From the NCBI GenBank assembly GCA_016705545.1, contig JADIYA010000012.1, positions 90,921-154,920 on the forward strand: a DNA stretch of 64,000 nt. The letters are read 5' to 3'. The stretch is from Flavobacteriales bacterium (lineage in GTDB: Bacteria; Bacteroidota; Bacteroidia; Flavobacteriales_F; PHOS-HE28). Every line of letters begins with the position of its first letter. Within the stretch, counting starts at the first letter, position 1. Below, in pieces: positions 9,355 to 15,463 of the stretch. The notes under the pieces were generated by a model. It was given only the letters and a program-made list of their open reading frames with translations, was not told the DNA's origin and ran no database searches. The position numbers and the translations under genes are program-made.

Positions 9355-9408
9355 TTGGTTTTGGTTTGGTGGTGGAAGGCCCGGTCGGCGAGAGCTGATC
9401 GGGCCTTC
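9355..9408 (+). promoter_or_regulatory. Trp-Trp-Trp leader-like reading frame with following hairpin
   Basis: Three consecutive TGG codons at 9367-9375 stand in a short frame that could start at TTG 9355 (reading VLVWWWKARSA). They run directly into an inverted repeat, GAAGGCCCG (9375-9383) and CGGGCCTTC (9400-9408), with a 16-base loop. This is the layout of a tryptophan attenuator. No trp gene follows, there is no good U-run after the hairpin, and the only upstream in-frame ATG (9343) meets a stop two codons later. A relic or a coincidence are both possible. Confidence 0.35.
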
Positions 9409-9465
9409 GGCCTTCAGGAACCTGCTGGGACCTGTTGGCGTATGAAGCCCCTCTTCCACCCTGTC

Positions 9466-9723
9466 ATGGCCAACCAGCCCCTCGAGCTCCGCTTGCGCAT
9501 CGACCAGATCGAGCGCCTGCTCATGTTCGATTACGAGCCCGGCACCGAGGGCGCGCTATTCGATATCTGCGATGCCAGCGGCCACATCGTGAAGTCCGGC
9601 GATGTGCGCGGCCCCGTGACCCGCGTGCGTATCACAGACCTGCAGGGTGCGGACTACTACCTGATGGTGCTCGATGGGGAGACCTCCGCCGTGCAGCCCT
9701 TCCAACTCCGCCGCGTCGCTTGA
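9466..9723 (+). CDS. Small protein resembling a free-standing type IX sorting-tail domain
   Basis: An 85-residue product from ATG 9466 (ATG 9442 is an alternative). It has no signal peptide. The segment ALFDICDASGHIVKSGDV, then RVRITDLQGADYYLMVL, then a GETSAVQPFQLRR ending, follows the order of strands seen in type A C-terminal sorting domains (a 'DxxGrlV' strand, a 'dLxxGxYxl' strand and a basic end). Here it is the whole protein rather than the tail of a large cargo. That similarity is by eye only. It lies downstream of the Trp leader-like element; a short overlapping frame follows. Confidence 0.5.
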   Translation: MANQPLELRLRIDQIERLLMFDYEPGTEGALFDICDASGHIVKSGDVRGPVTRVRITDLQGADYYLMVLDGETSAVQPFQLRRVA

Positions 9724-9890
9724 CCTCCTCCACGCCGATCATCCCGTCGTACCGCGGCCTCACCATCGCTGGCAATGTGCTGGAGAAGGATGAGCAGGGC
9801 GAGGTGCATCATGCCCTCGTGACCGATACCACGCGGCCCGATGAGGTGGTGGTGGTGTACGTGCTTCGCAAGGCCATTTTGTCTCATTGA
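9720..9890 (+). CDS. Possible small overlapping coding frame, 56 residues
   Basis: Starts at a TTG that overlaps the stop of the preceding gene (TTGA) and ends at 9890, just before an imperfect palindrome (about 9889-9911). The translation is a plausible globular sequence with alternating strands (GLTIAGNVLEKDEQGEV, then DEVVVVYVLRKA). There is no ribosome-binding site I can defend and no family is recognised. It may be a real coupled small gene, the end of a frameshifted longer gene, or noncoding. From here to 10104 I see nothing else beyond the palindrome. Confidence 0.25.
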   Translation: MTSSTPIIPSYRGLTIAGNVLEKDEQGEVHHALVTDTTRPDEVVVVYVLRKAILSH

Positions 9891-10104
9891 TATCGGCCGC
9901 CGGCCGTATCGCGCTTCAACAGCGCATTCAGACCGACCCCAATAGCATCGACGCTCGCTTGCGAATGGCGCTTAGATCTACGGGGCTGTCGCTCGGAATG
10001 CAAGGTTCACGGGGCGCATCGTGAAGGAGTAGTCGCAAGATCCCGGCGTGAACGACTGCCCCTCGAACGCTTCGAGAGGCAGACATGCATGAAGTTCAAT
10101 CCGG

Positions 10105-10443
10105 CTAGGCGGTCGTTTGCGGGCGCGCCGCAGGCCGCAGCTGGGTGGCCAGCACCCATGCAACGGTAGCGATCATGCCGAGCATCAAGAGTACGTTCGC
10201 TCCTGGCCAGTGCAGGGTCTTGAACATCATGCCGCACAACGCCGTGACGATCGCTGGGGCGAACCAGGCCGGCTTGCTGATTTCGATGGTCCATTGACCG
10301 CCCCGACGAGCCATACGAAGCGCAACAGCCACGGCGGTGAGCAGCGAACTGAACAGCATGATGTAGCCCGCTCCTGGCCAATGAAGGGTCTTGAACAGTA
10401 CGCCGAGAATGAGGCCGGCCAATCCTAATGCGCGCAGGTTCAT
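10105..10443 (-). CDS. Small membrane protein with duplicated FKTLHWPGA motif (GldL-like)
   Basis: A 112-residue integral membrane protein with about four hydrophobic helices arranged as two similar halves. Each half carries FKTLHWPGA directly before a hydrophobic helix, near residues 17-25 and 74-82. The FK.xHWPGA signature is the one found in the N-terminal membrane part of GldL, the type IX secretion and gliding motor protein, but GldL is longer and has it once. No cytoplasmic or periplasmic domain is present. It is a single gene between the small plus-strand genes and pepP. A relation to the GldL membrane domain is inferred from the motif alone; the function is unknown. Confidence 0.7.
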   Translation of the reverse strand: MNLRALGLAGLILGVLFKTLHWPGAGYIMLFSSLLTAVAVALRMARRGGQWTIEISKPAWFAPAIVTALCGMMFKTLHWPGANVLLMLGMIATVAWVLATQLRPAARPQTTA

Positions 10444-10544
10444 GGTGGTGTGGTTTGAAAGCTGAATGCCCGCACCAGGCTCAAGTAACGCCTAGCCCGT
10501 TTGGGACCCATGGCCATTGCCCCGCCCCTCGGGGTTGAATCGAC

Positions 10545-11849
10545 CTAGACCGTCACTGCTCTGCGGCTCATCATCTCCTCCACCGCATCCGCCTCCACGG
10601 GGATGTCGGCGAACAGATCGATCGGAGTATCGCGCGTGGTGAGGATGTTGTTCTCCAGGCGGATGCCCAGCTTCTCCTCGCGGATGTAGATGCCCGGCTC
10701 CACGGTGAAGACCATGTCCGGCTGGATCATCTCGTTCCACAGGCCCACGTCGTGCACATCGAGGCCCAGGAAGTGGCTGGTGCCGTGCATGAAGTACTTC
10801 TTGTAGAGCGGCTTCTCGGGATCCTGCTTCGCCACATCGATCTTGTCCAGCAGCCCGAGGCCGATCAATTCGCTCTCCATGATCTTGCCCACTTCCTTGT
10901 GGTAGTCGGCGAGCATCGTACCGGGGCGCAGCAATTGCGTGGCCTCGTTCTTCACGCGCAGTACCGCGTTGTACACATCGCGCTGGCGTTTGGTGAAGCG
11001 GCCGTTCACTGGCACGCAGCGCGTCAGGTCGCTCGCATAGCCGCCGTACTCGCAGCCGAAGTCCATCAGGATCACATCGCCGTCATTGCAAACTTGGTCA
11101 TTGGTGATGTAGTGCAGCACGCAGGCGTTGTAGCCGCTGGCGATGATCGGCGTGTAGGCATGCCCGCGCGAACCGTTGCGCAGGAACTCGTGCGTGATCT
11201 CCGCCTCAATTTCATACTCCTTCACACCTGGCTTCACGAAACCGCACACGCGCTCGAAGGCCTTGCCCGTGATCGCGATCGCGCGTTGGATCTGCGCGAC
11301 TTCCTCCGCCGTCTTGCGGCTGCGGATGCGGTGCATGATCGGCGCGCTGCGCTTCACGCTGTGCAGCGGGTATTGCGCGCGCAGCTCCTTGTTCTTGCGC
11401 TCCTCGCGTGTCTCCACCTCGTTGCCTTGGCGCAGGTGCTCGTTGCTGTTCAGGTACAGATGCTCGCATTGCGGCACCAGCCGCTTGATCGTCGCCTCGT
11501 AGCTCGTGGTCCACAACACGGTGGGGATGCCGCTCAACTCCGTCGCTTCTTTCTGCGAAAACTTGGCACCCTCCCATATCGCCAGCAGTTCGCTCGTCTC
11601 GCGCACGAAGAGGATCTCGCGGTCCTTCGGGTCCATCGCGTCGGGGAAGAGCAGCAGGATCGTCTCCTCCTGGTCTATGCCGCTGAGGTAGAAGATGTCG
11701 CTGGCCTGCTTGAAGGGCAACGAGCCATCGGCGCTCGTGGGCATGATGTCGTTGCTGTGGAACACGGCCAGGCCGCCTTTCTCCATGGCTTGGCGGAAAC
11801 GGGCGCGGTGCTCGCGGTAGGTGGCGGCGGAAAGGGGCTGGTAACGCAT
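10545..11849 (-). CDS. pepP: Xaa-Pro aminopeptidase (aminopeptidase P)
   Basis: Cytoplasmic M24 metallopeptidase that removes an N-terminal residue preceding proline. The 434-residue product has the N-terminal AMP_N domain (YREHRARF to about 150) and a pita-bread catalytic domain. Metal ligands are visible in DFGCEYGGYASDLTR (two Asp), GTSHFLGLDVHD (His), FTVEPGIYI (Glu) and GIRLENNIL (Glu). ATG at 11849 is chosen because a promoter box TACATTCG at 11854-11861 ends only four bases before it; longer readings would cross the promoter and a repeat. The transcript would be nearly leaderless. Confidence 0.93.
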   Translation of the reverse strand: MRYQPLSAATYREHRARFRQAMEKGGLAVFHSNDIMPTSADGSLPFKQASDIFYLSGIDQEETILLLFPDAMDPKDREILFVRETSELLAIWEGAKFSQKEATELSGIPTVLWTTSYEATIKRLVPQCEHLYLNSNEHLRQGNEVETREERKNKELRAQYPLHSVKRSAPIMHRIRSRKTAEEVAQIQRAIAITGKAFERVCGFVKPGVKEYEIEAEITHEFLRNGSRGHAYTPIIASGYNACVLHYITNDQVCNDGDVILMDFGCEYGGYASDLTRCVPVNGRFTKRQRDVYNAVLRVKNEATQLLRPGTMLADYHKEVGKIMESELIGLGLLDKIDVAKQDPEKPLYKKYFMHGTSHFLGLDVHDVGLWNEMIQPDMVFTVEPGIYIREEKLGIRLENNILTTRDTPIDLFADIPVEADAVEEMMSRRAVTV

Positions 11850-11853
11850 GATG

Positions 11854-11861
11854 CGAATGTA
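11854..11861 (-). promoter_or_regulatory. -7 box of pepP, four bases from the start codon
   Basis: TACATTCG matches the Bacteroidota TAnnTTTG box at seven of eight positions. Only CATC separates it from the ATG, so transcription should begin at or within a few bases of the start codon. Confidence 0.55.
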
Positions 11862-11872
11862 GTGGAGCGAAA

Positions 11873-11949
11873 TGTGAGGTGTGACATGTGAGTGGTGAAG
11901 TGTGAGTGGCGCCACCACACCCACGACCTCCGCAATCACACCTCACACC
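11873..11949. repeat. Heptad-word inverted repeat element B upstream of pepP
   Basis: The left arm is five 7-base words (TGTGAGG, TGTGACA, TGTGAGT, GGTGAAG, TGTGAGT) at 11873-11907. The right arm is TCACACC twice at 11936-11949, the inverse of the same word type. The core of about 28 bases is C-rich. It abuts the pepP promoter on one side and another dispersed-type repeat on the other. Confidence 0.7.
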
Positions 11950-11958
11950 TTTCATGGG

Positions 11959-12046
11959 GTTAGGGCGTGCCGGCGCCAAATGCGCGCCGTCGGGCTATTC
12001 GCAGCAGTCCTCGCTGCGCTGCGGGCTACTTGCTGCTATCCCTCAC
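11959..12046. repeat. Structured extragenic element bounded by GTTAGGG and CCCTCAC
   Basis: An 88-base intergenic stretch with near-inverted ends (GTTAGGG at 11959-11965, CCCTCAC at 12040-12046) and two internal hairpin-forming parts (GGCGCC...GCGCC and GCAGCA...TGCTGC). It resembles, from memory, a class of dispersed noncoding repeats in Bacteroidota genomes that begin TTAGGGCGT and end in CCCTAAC-like sequence. Only one copy is in this window, so repetitiveness is not shown here. Confidence 0.4.
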
Positions 12047-12062
12047 GTGAATTGCCGCTTGT

Positions 12063-13051
12063 TCAAGGCAAGTGAAACACTTTCATTGGCGCGAGCTGTT
12101 CGTCGCCACAACGACCCCGTAGCACAAACAGCCCAGCCGGCAATTGACTTACATCGAGATCGATTTTGTTAGCGCTTGGCAGCATCACGTTGTAGCACAA
12201 TCTGCCTGTTGCATCAAGAAGTTCAAGATCGATAGGCTGCCTTGCGTGCTGCGAGGATGATATCGAAAGGACAGTTGAGACAGGGTTCGGCCAAGCATTG
12301 AATAGCGGACTATCAAACTCCCTAAAGCCCGAGACCAACGCACAGTCCGATGGGTCGTACGAAACGCAAACCTCATCTATGTATACATAGGCTCCTGGCC
12401 ACGTACCGCTGGGCTCAAGTACTAGTTGGTTAATCAAGGAGTCGCTGAAGAAGTTCCCGAGAACTAACCACTGATAGGACGAATCCGGTGTATACGTCCC
12501 GCTGACAGTAACCCAGTTCAGAGTGTCTGTGAGAGGAGTGGATAAGTACAACGCTGCGGAATTGGGTAGTGGGAATGAGTTGTTCTCATAGAACGGTATC
12601 ATGGAGAAGCGCATACCTATGCCTTCGGATGTGAGTTGTGGCCTCAACTGGTTGCCGGGTCCATTGCCAAGAACATTCACTGCGGGTGCTGCTTTGAAAG
12701 ACAAGTAAACTGGTGTGCCGACCGCGAGCGGCGTGGACAATTGAACAGCGAGATACTCCTTATGTCGTCAAAGAAGCCATCCTCGAGCGTCATAATTCCC
12801 GCGTACGCATCCCCATGGGCAGATTGTTGAAACCCACAAACATTCCTCGGCACTCCAACGAACTGGAGCGTATCGCATGCATTGAAGTAGTCCGGCGACC
12901 CCCGGAACGATTGCCAGTCCAAGGCACGTGACATCTGCGCAAGGAAATCCGGGCACAGGCTGTAGCCCTCGAAGTCTGGGTTAGGAACAAGGTTTTGTCC
13001 CATCAGCGTGCAGGAAGCAACGACGACCAACGAGGTTGTAAGGGACCGCAT
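12063..13051 (-). CDS. Secreted protein with type IX sorting tail, one frameshift
   Basis: Reads as a 329-residue secreted protein if one base is restored. ATG at 13051 gives a signal peptide (MRSLTTSLVVVASCTLMGQ) followed by NLVPNPDFEGY, a common start of gliding/T9SS lipoprotein-like cargo. The middle is beta-rich, and the C-terminal tail (NAWPNPVSTVLSI, LELLDATGRL, QLPAGLFVLRG) is a type A sorting domain. The frame breaks near 12758, where AAGGAG should be AAGGGAG to continue into EYLAVQLSTPLAVG. A promoter box TAACTTGG is at 13060-13067. The gene looks lower in GC than its neighbours. A sequencing deletion is more likely than decay, since both halves are intact. Confidence 0.75.
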
Positions 13052-13059
13052 GTCAGTCG

Positions 13060-13067
13060 CCAAGTTA
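13060..13067 (-). promoter_or_regulatory. -7 box of the frameshifted T9SS protein gene
   Basis: TAACTTGG, six of eight matches to TAnnTTTG counting free positions strictly, lies eight bases before the ATG at 13051. Confidence 0.4.
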
Positions 13068-13112
13068 GGTGCTGCCCATTGCTCGAGTGCGCCCACGCAA
13101 TCCTTGTACGGC

Positions 13113-13120
13113 TACCTTAG
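13113..13120 (+). promoter_or_regulatory. -7 box of the DUF1801 gene
   Basis: TACCTTAG, five bases before the ATG at 13126; another near-leaderless arrangement. Confidence 0.45.
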
Positions 13121-13125
13121 TCCTG

Positions 13126-13551
13126 ATGCCCCCCAAACCCAACAAGACCCGCGCCACCACGGCCAGCGTCGATGCCTTCATCGACAAGCAATCGAAGGAG
13201 GAAGTGCGCGACGATTGCCGTGCGCTGATGAAGCTGATGCACGAACTCACCGGCACGGAGCCGTACATGTATGGTCCTTCGATCGTGGGCTACGGCACCT
13301 ACCACTACAAGTACGCCAGCGGCCACGAGGGCGATGCGCCGTTGGCGGCGTTCAGCCCGCGCAAGCCGGAACTGGTGATCTACCTCGGCGAAGAGGCGCA
13401 GGAGCCAGAGTTGCTCGCCAAGCTGGGCAAGCATCGGGCTACCAAAGGCTGCTTGTATGTGAAGCGGTTGGCCGACATCGACCTGAGGGTGCTGAGGACG
13501 ATGATCACAAAGTCGATCGCGGCCACGCGGAAGGCTTATCCGCAGCGCTGA
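13126..13551 (+). CDS. DUF1801 (YdhG-like) protein
   Basis: A 141-residue soluble protein of the DUF1801 fold. The family signature is visible: SVDAFIDKQ near the start, then DDCRALMKLMHELTGTEPYMYGPSIVGYG, and a C-terminal GCLYVKRLADIDLRVLRTMI. Members of this family are found alone in many bacteria and have no settled biochemical role. ATG at 13126 is chosen because a box TACCTTAG (13113-13120) ends five bases before it, which argues against the longer in-frame reading. It stands alone between two minus-strand genes, and its stop is five bases from the convergent NYN gene's end. Confidence 0.85.
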   Translation: MPPKPNKTRATTASVDAFIDKQSKEEVRDDCRALMKLMHELTGTEPYMYGPSIVGYGTYHYKYASGHEGDAPLAAFSPRKPELVIYLGEEAQEPELLAKLGKHRATKGCLYVKRLADIDLRVLRTMITKSIAATRKAYPQR

Positions 13552-13555
13552 AGGC

Positions 13556-14302
13556 CTAACCCCTGAACCGCACCATCACGGTATTCCCTTTCTCCTCGCG
13601 CGTGGTCTCCAGCTTGTCCTTGAGCGCATTCACCAAGGAGGAGAGCGAGGCATGGCCATAGCTGCGCGGATCGAAGCCGGGATCGAGGCGGCGCAGGGCC
13701 TGGCCGATCTTGCTGAGGGAAGCCGAATCTTCTTCGCCACTGGCGATGGTGAAGGCCTTGCGCAGCTTGTTCATCAGCGCGGTGTTGGCCGAAAGCGGGC
13801 TAGAGGCGCTGCCCTTCCGGCGGTCGTTGGCGGGTCTGGCCGGAGTTGCCGGCGACTCATGCACATCGAGGTTCTCCACGTAGATGAAGCGCTCGCAGGC
13901 TTTCACGAAGGCATCGGGGGTCTTCTTCTCGCCCACGCCCATCACGAAGAGGCCGCTCTCGCGCAGGCGCGTCGCCAAGCGTGTGTAATCGCTATCGCTG
14001 CTCACGATGCAGAAGGCATCCACCAGCTCGCCGTGCAGGATGTCCATGGCGTCGATGATGAGGGCACTGTCCGTGCTGTTCTTGCCCTTGGTGTAGGCGA
14101 ACTGCTGCACGGGCTGAATCGCATTCGCGTTGAGCAGTTCCTTCCATCCGCTCATGCCAGTGGTGGTCCAATCGCCGTAGATGCGGCGGATGGTGATGGT
14201 GCCTTGTTTCGAGACTTCTTCCAGAATGGCGGCCAGGCGTTTCGGAGCCGCGTTGTCGCCATCGATCAGGAGCGCGATGGTAGTGTCGTTGATCTTCTTC
14301 AT
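13556..14302 (-). CDS. NYN-domain nuclease-like protein with C-terminal LOTUS-type domain
   Basis: A 248-residue protein. Residues 1-150 form a NYN (PIN-like) domain with LLIDGDNAAP near residue 11, DSALIIDAMDIL near 82 and IVSSDSDYTRLATRLRE near 103, carrying the acidic residues expected of a metal-dependent ribonuclease. After a low-complexity linker, residues 180-248 (LRKAFTIASGEEDSASLSKIGQALRRLDPGF, YGHASLSSLVNAL) match the OST-HTH/LOTUS pattern. This NYN-LOTUS pairing is common in bacteria and is thought to act on RNA. ATG at 14302 is set by the promoter box TACCTTGT (14309-14316) six bases upstream. Confidence 0.85.
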   Translation of the reverse strand: MKKINDTTIALLIDGDNAAPKRLAAILEEVSKQGTITIRRIYGDWTTTGMSGWKELLNANAIQPVQQFAYTKGKNSTDSALIIDAMDILHGELVDAFCIVSSDSDYTRLATRLRESGLFVMGVGEKKTPDAFVKACERFIYVENLDVHESPATPARPANDRRKGSASSPLSANTALMNKLRKAFTIASGEEDSASLSKIGQALRRLDPGFDPRSYGHASLSSLVNALKDKLETTREEKGNTVMVRFRG

Positions 14303-14308
14303 GCGGGG

Positions 14309-14316
14309 ACAAGGTA
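14309..14316 (-). promoter_or_regulatory. -7 box of the NYN gene
   Basis: TACCTTGT, six bases from the ATG at 14302. Confidence 0.4.
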
Positions 14317-14413
14317 GAACGGGGTGCAGCGCGCGGATGGCGAATGGAGGGGCCAAGGAGAGGCCCGGCAAGGTTTGTCGGTGAACGGCACGACCTTCGC
14401 CACGCCGCCGACC

Positions 14414-14869
14414 ATGAAACCCATGCGCCTCCTCTCCTATCTCGTTCTCGCCCTGCTCTTCGCCTCCTGCTCCCGCTATCAGGACGTGGTGCTGCACGAG
14501 ATCACCGATGCCGAGCTGATCAGCATGAATGCGAAATCCATCGCCTTGCGGATCGATGCGCGGATCGAGAATCCCAACGGTTTCCGGATCCATGTGGAAG
14601 AGCCCGATGTGGACCTCTTCCTCAACGACAGATACATCGGCAAGGCCCTGCTCGATTCGGCGCTGGTGATCGACAAGAAGGCCACCGCGGTCTATCCGGT
14701 GTATATGCACGCCGACCTCGCAGGCGGTCCGCTGGTGGCCATGCTGATCACGAGTGCGCTGAGCGGTGAGGTGAAGGTGGGCGCGAAGGGCTCCGCAGCT
14801 GGTCGATCCGGCGCTTTGAAGAAGCGCTTCCCATTCGAAGTGAGTCAAGTGATCAGCCTCAGGGACTGA
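14414..14869 (+). CDS. LEA type 2-like lipoprotein
   Basis: A 151-residue lipoprotein: MKPMRLLSYLVLALLFASC is a signal peptide with lipobox FASC. The mature part (VVLHEITDAELISMNAKSIALRIDARIENPNGFRIHVEEPDVDLFLND) has the alternating strands and NPNGF turn of the LEA type 2 / WHy fold. Such proteins occur in bacterial envelopes and stress settings, without a known enzymatic role. ATG at 14414 gives the signal peptide at the very N-terminus. The 3' end overlaps the convergent membrane-protein gene by 11 bases. Confidence 0.8.
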   Translation: MKPMRLLSYLVLALLFASCSRYQDVVLHEITDAELISMNAKSIALRIDARIENPNGFRIHVEEPDVDLFLNDRYIGKALLDSALVIDKKATAVYPVYMHADLAGGPLVAMLITSALSGEVKVGAKGSAAGRSGALKKRFPFEVSQVISLRD

Positions 14870-15446
14870 CCACCGGCCGTTTCTGCACCACCACCTCGAA
14901 TCCCAGCAGGCCCTCGGCGATGCTCACTTCCTGCACGTGGCCATGCGCATCGGGCAAGTCTGAATAGATGCTTCGTGCCATCCAATGGTCGTGCAGGAAG
15001 TCATCGGAGAATGTGTAGGTCCAATACGTGCGGTGATTCTCGACATCGACTACCGCATGCGTGCTAACGGATGCAGGGCCATGACCGAAGTAATTGGCCC
15101 AGAGCAGCGCACTGGTCACCAGCGGACCGATGGCCAGTAGGTTGAAGAGGAACCATTCCAAGCGCTCCATGCCCATGCGCAGCCCGGAGCGCGCGTAGGG
15201 CAGCAGGTTGCCCACGAAGCACAGGCCGATGAAGAAGCGCAACAACAGGCCATGGTCGATGAGCGTCCAGGGCACCACGGTAAGCGCGCTCACCAAGGCA
15301 ACGAAGACACCGAAAGCCATAAGGGTGCCGGGCCAACTGCGGTCGCGCACCTTCGCTTGGGGCCCTGATCCAACGGCGAATGGTTGATCGCGCTGCCGAG
15401 CATCAGCCCGGACCGGTGCACGAGCGACTTCCTTTGAAGCATCCAT
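14859..15446 (-). CDS. Uncharacterised membrane protein
   Basis: A 195-residue protein with a polar N-terminus of about 40 residues and roughly three hydrophobic helices (LMAFGVFVALVSALTVV, LLLRFFIGLCFVGNLL, WFLFNLLAIGPLVTSALLW). The C-terminal soluble part of about 80 residues contains YWTYTFSDDFLHDHWMARSIYS. No family is recognised. If ATG 15446 is used, its start codon overlaps that of the divergent DUF255 gene in the same CATG. A box TACTTTGT at 15456-15463 supports this start; an internal ATG near residue 42 is the alternative. Confidence 0.6.
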   Translation of the reverse strand: MDASKEVARAPVRADARQRDQPFAVGSGPQAKVRDRSWPGTLMAFGVFVALVSALTVVPWTLIDHGLLLRFFIGLCFVGNLLPYARSGLRMGMERLEWFLFNLLAIGPLVTSALLWANYFGHGPASVSTHAVVDVENHRTYWTYTFSDDFLHDHWMARSIYSDLPDAHGHVQEVSIAEGLLGFEVVVQKRPVVSP

Positions 15447-15463
15447 GACGCACGGACAAAGTA
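15429..15463. promoter_or_regulatory. Divergent promoter region with overlapping start codons
   Basis: Both divergent genes can start in one CATG (15444-15447). On the minus strand TACTTTGT (15456-15463) lies nine bases before its ATG, inside the coding start of the other gene. On the plus strand a weaker box TTCCTTTG (15429-15436) lies eight bases before ATG 15445. Confidence 0.4.

Noticed and set aside
12063..13051. Calling the frameshifted secreted gene a pseudogene
   Set aside because: Both halves keep their conserved sequence and one base restores the whole protein, and other housekeeping genes in the window show the same type of break.
14859..14869. Gene overlap as a sign of misannotation
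   Set aside because: Short tail-to-tail overlaps also occur at 3217-3220 and 39062-39072 between well-supported genes, so they are normal in this genome.
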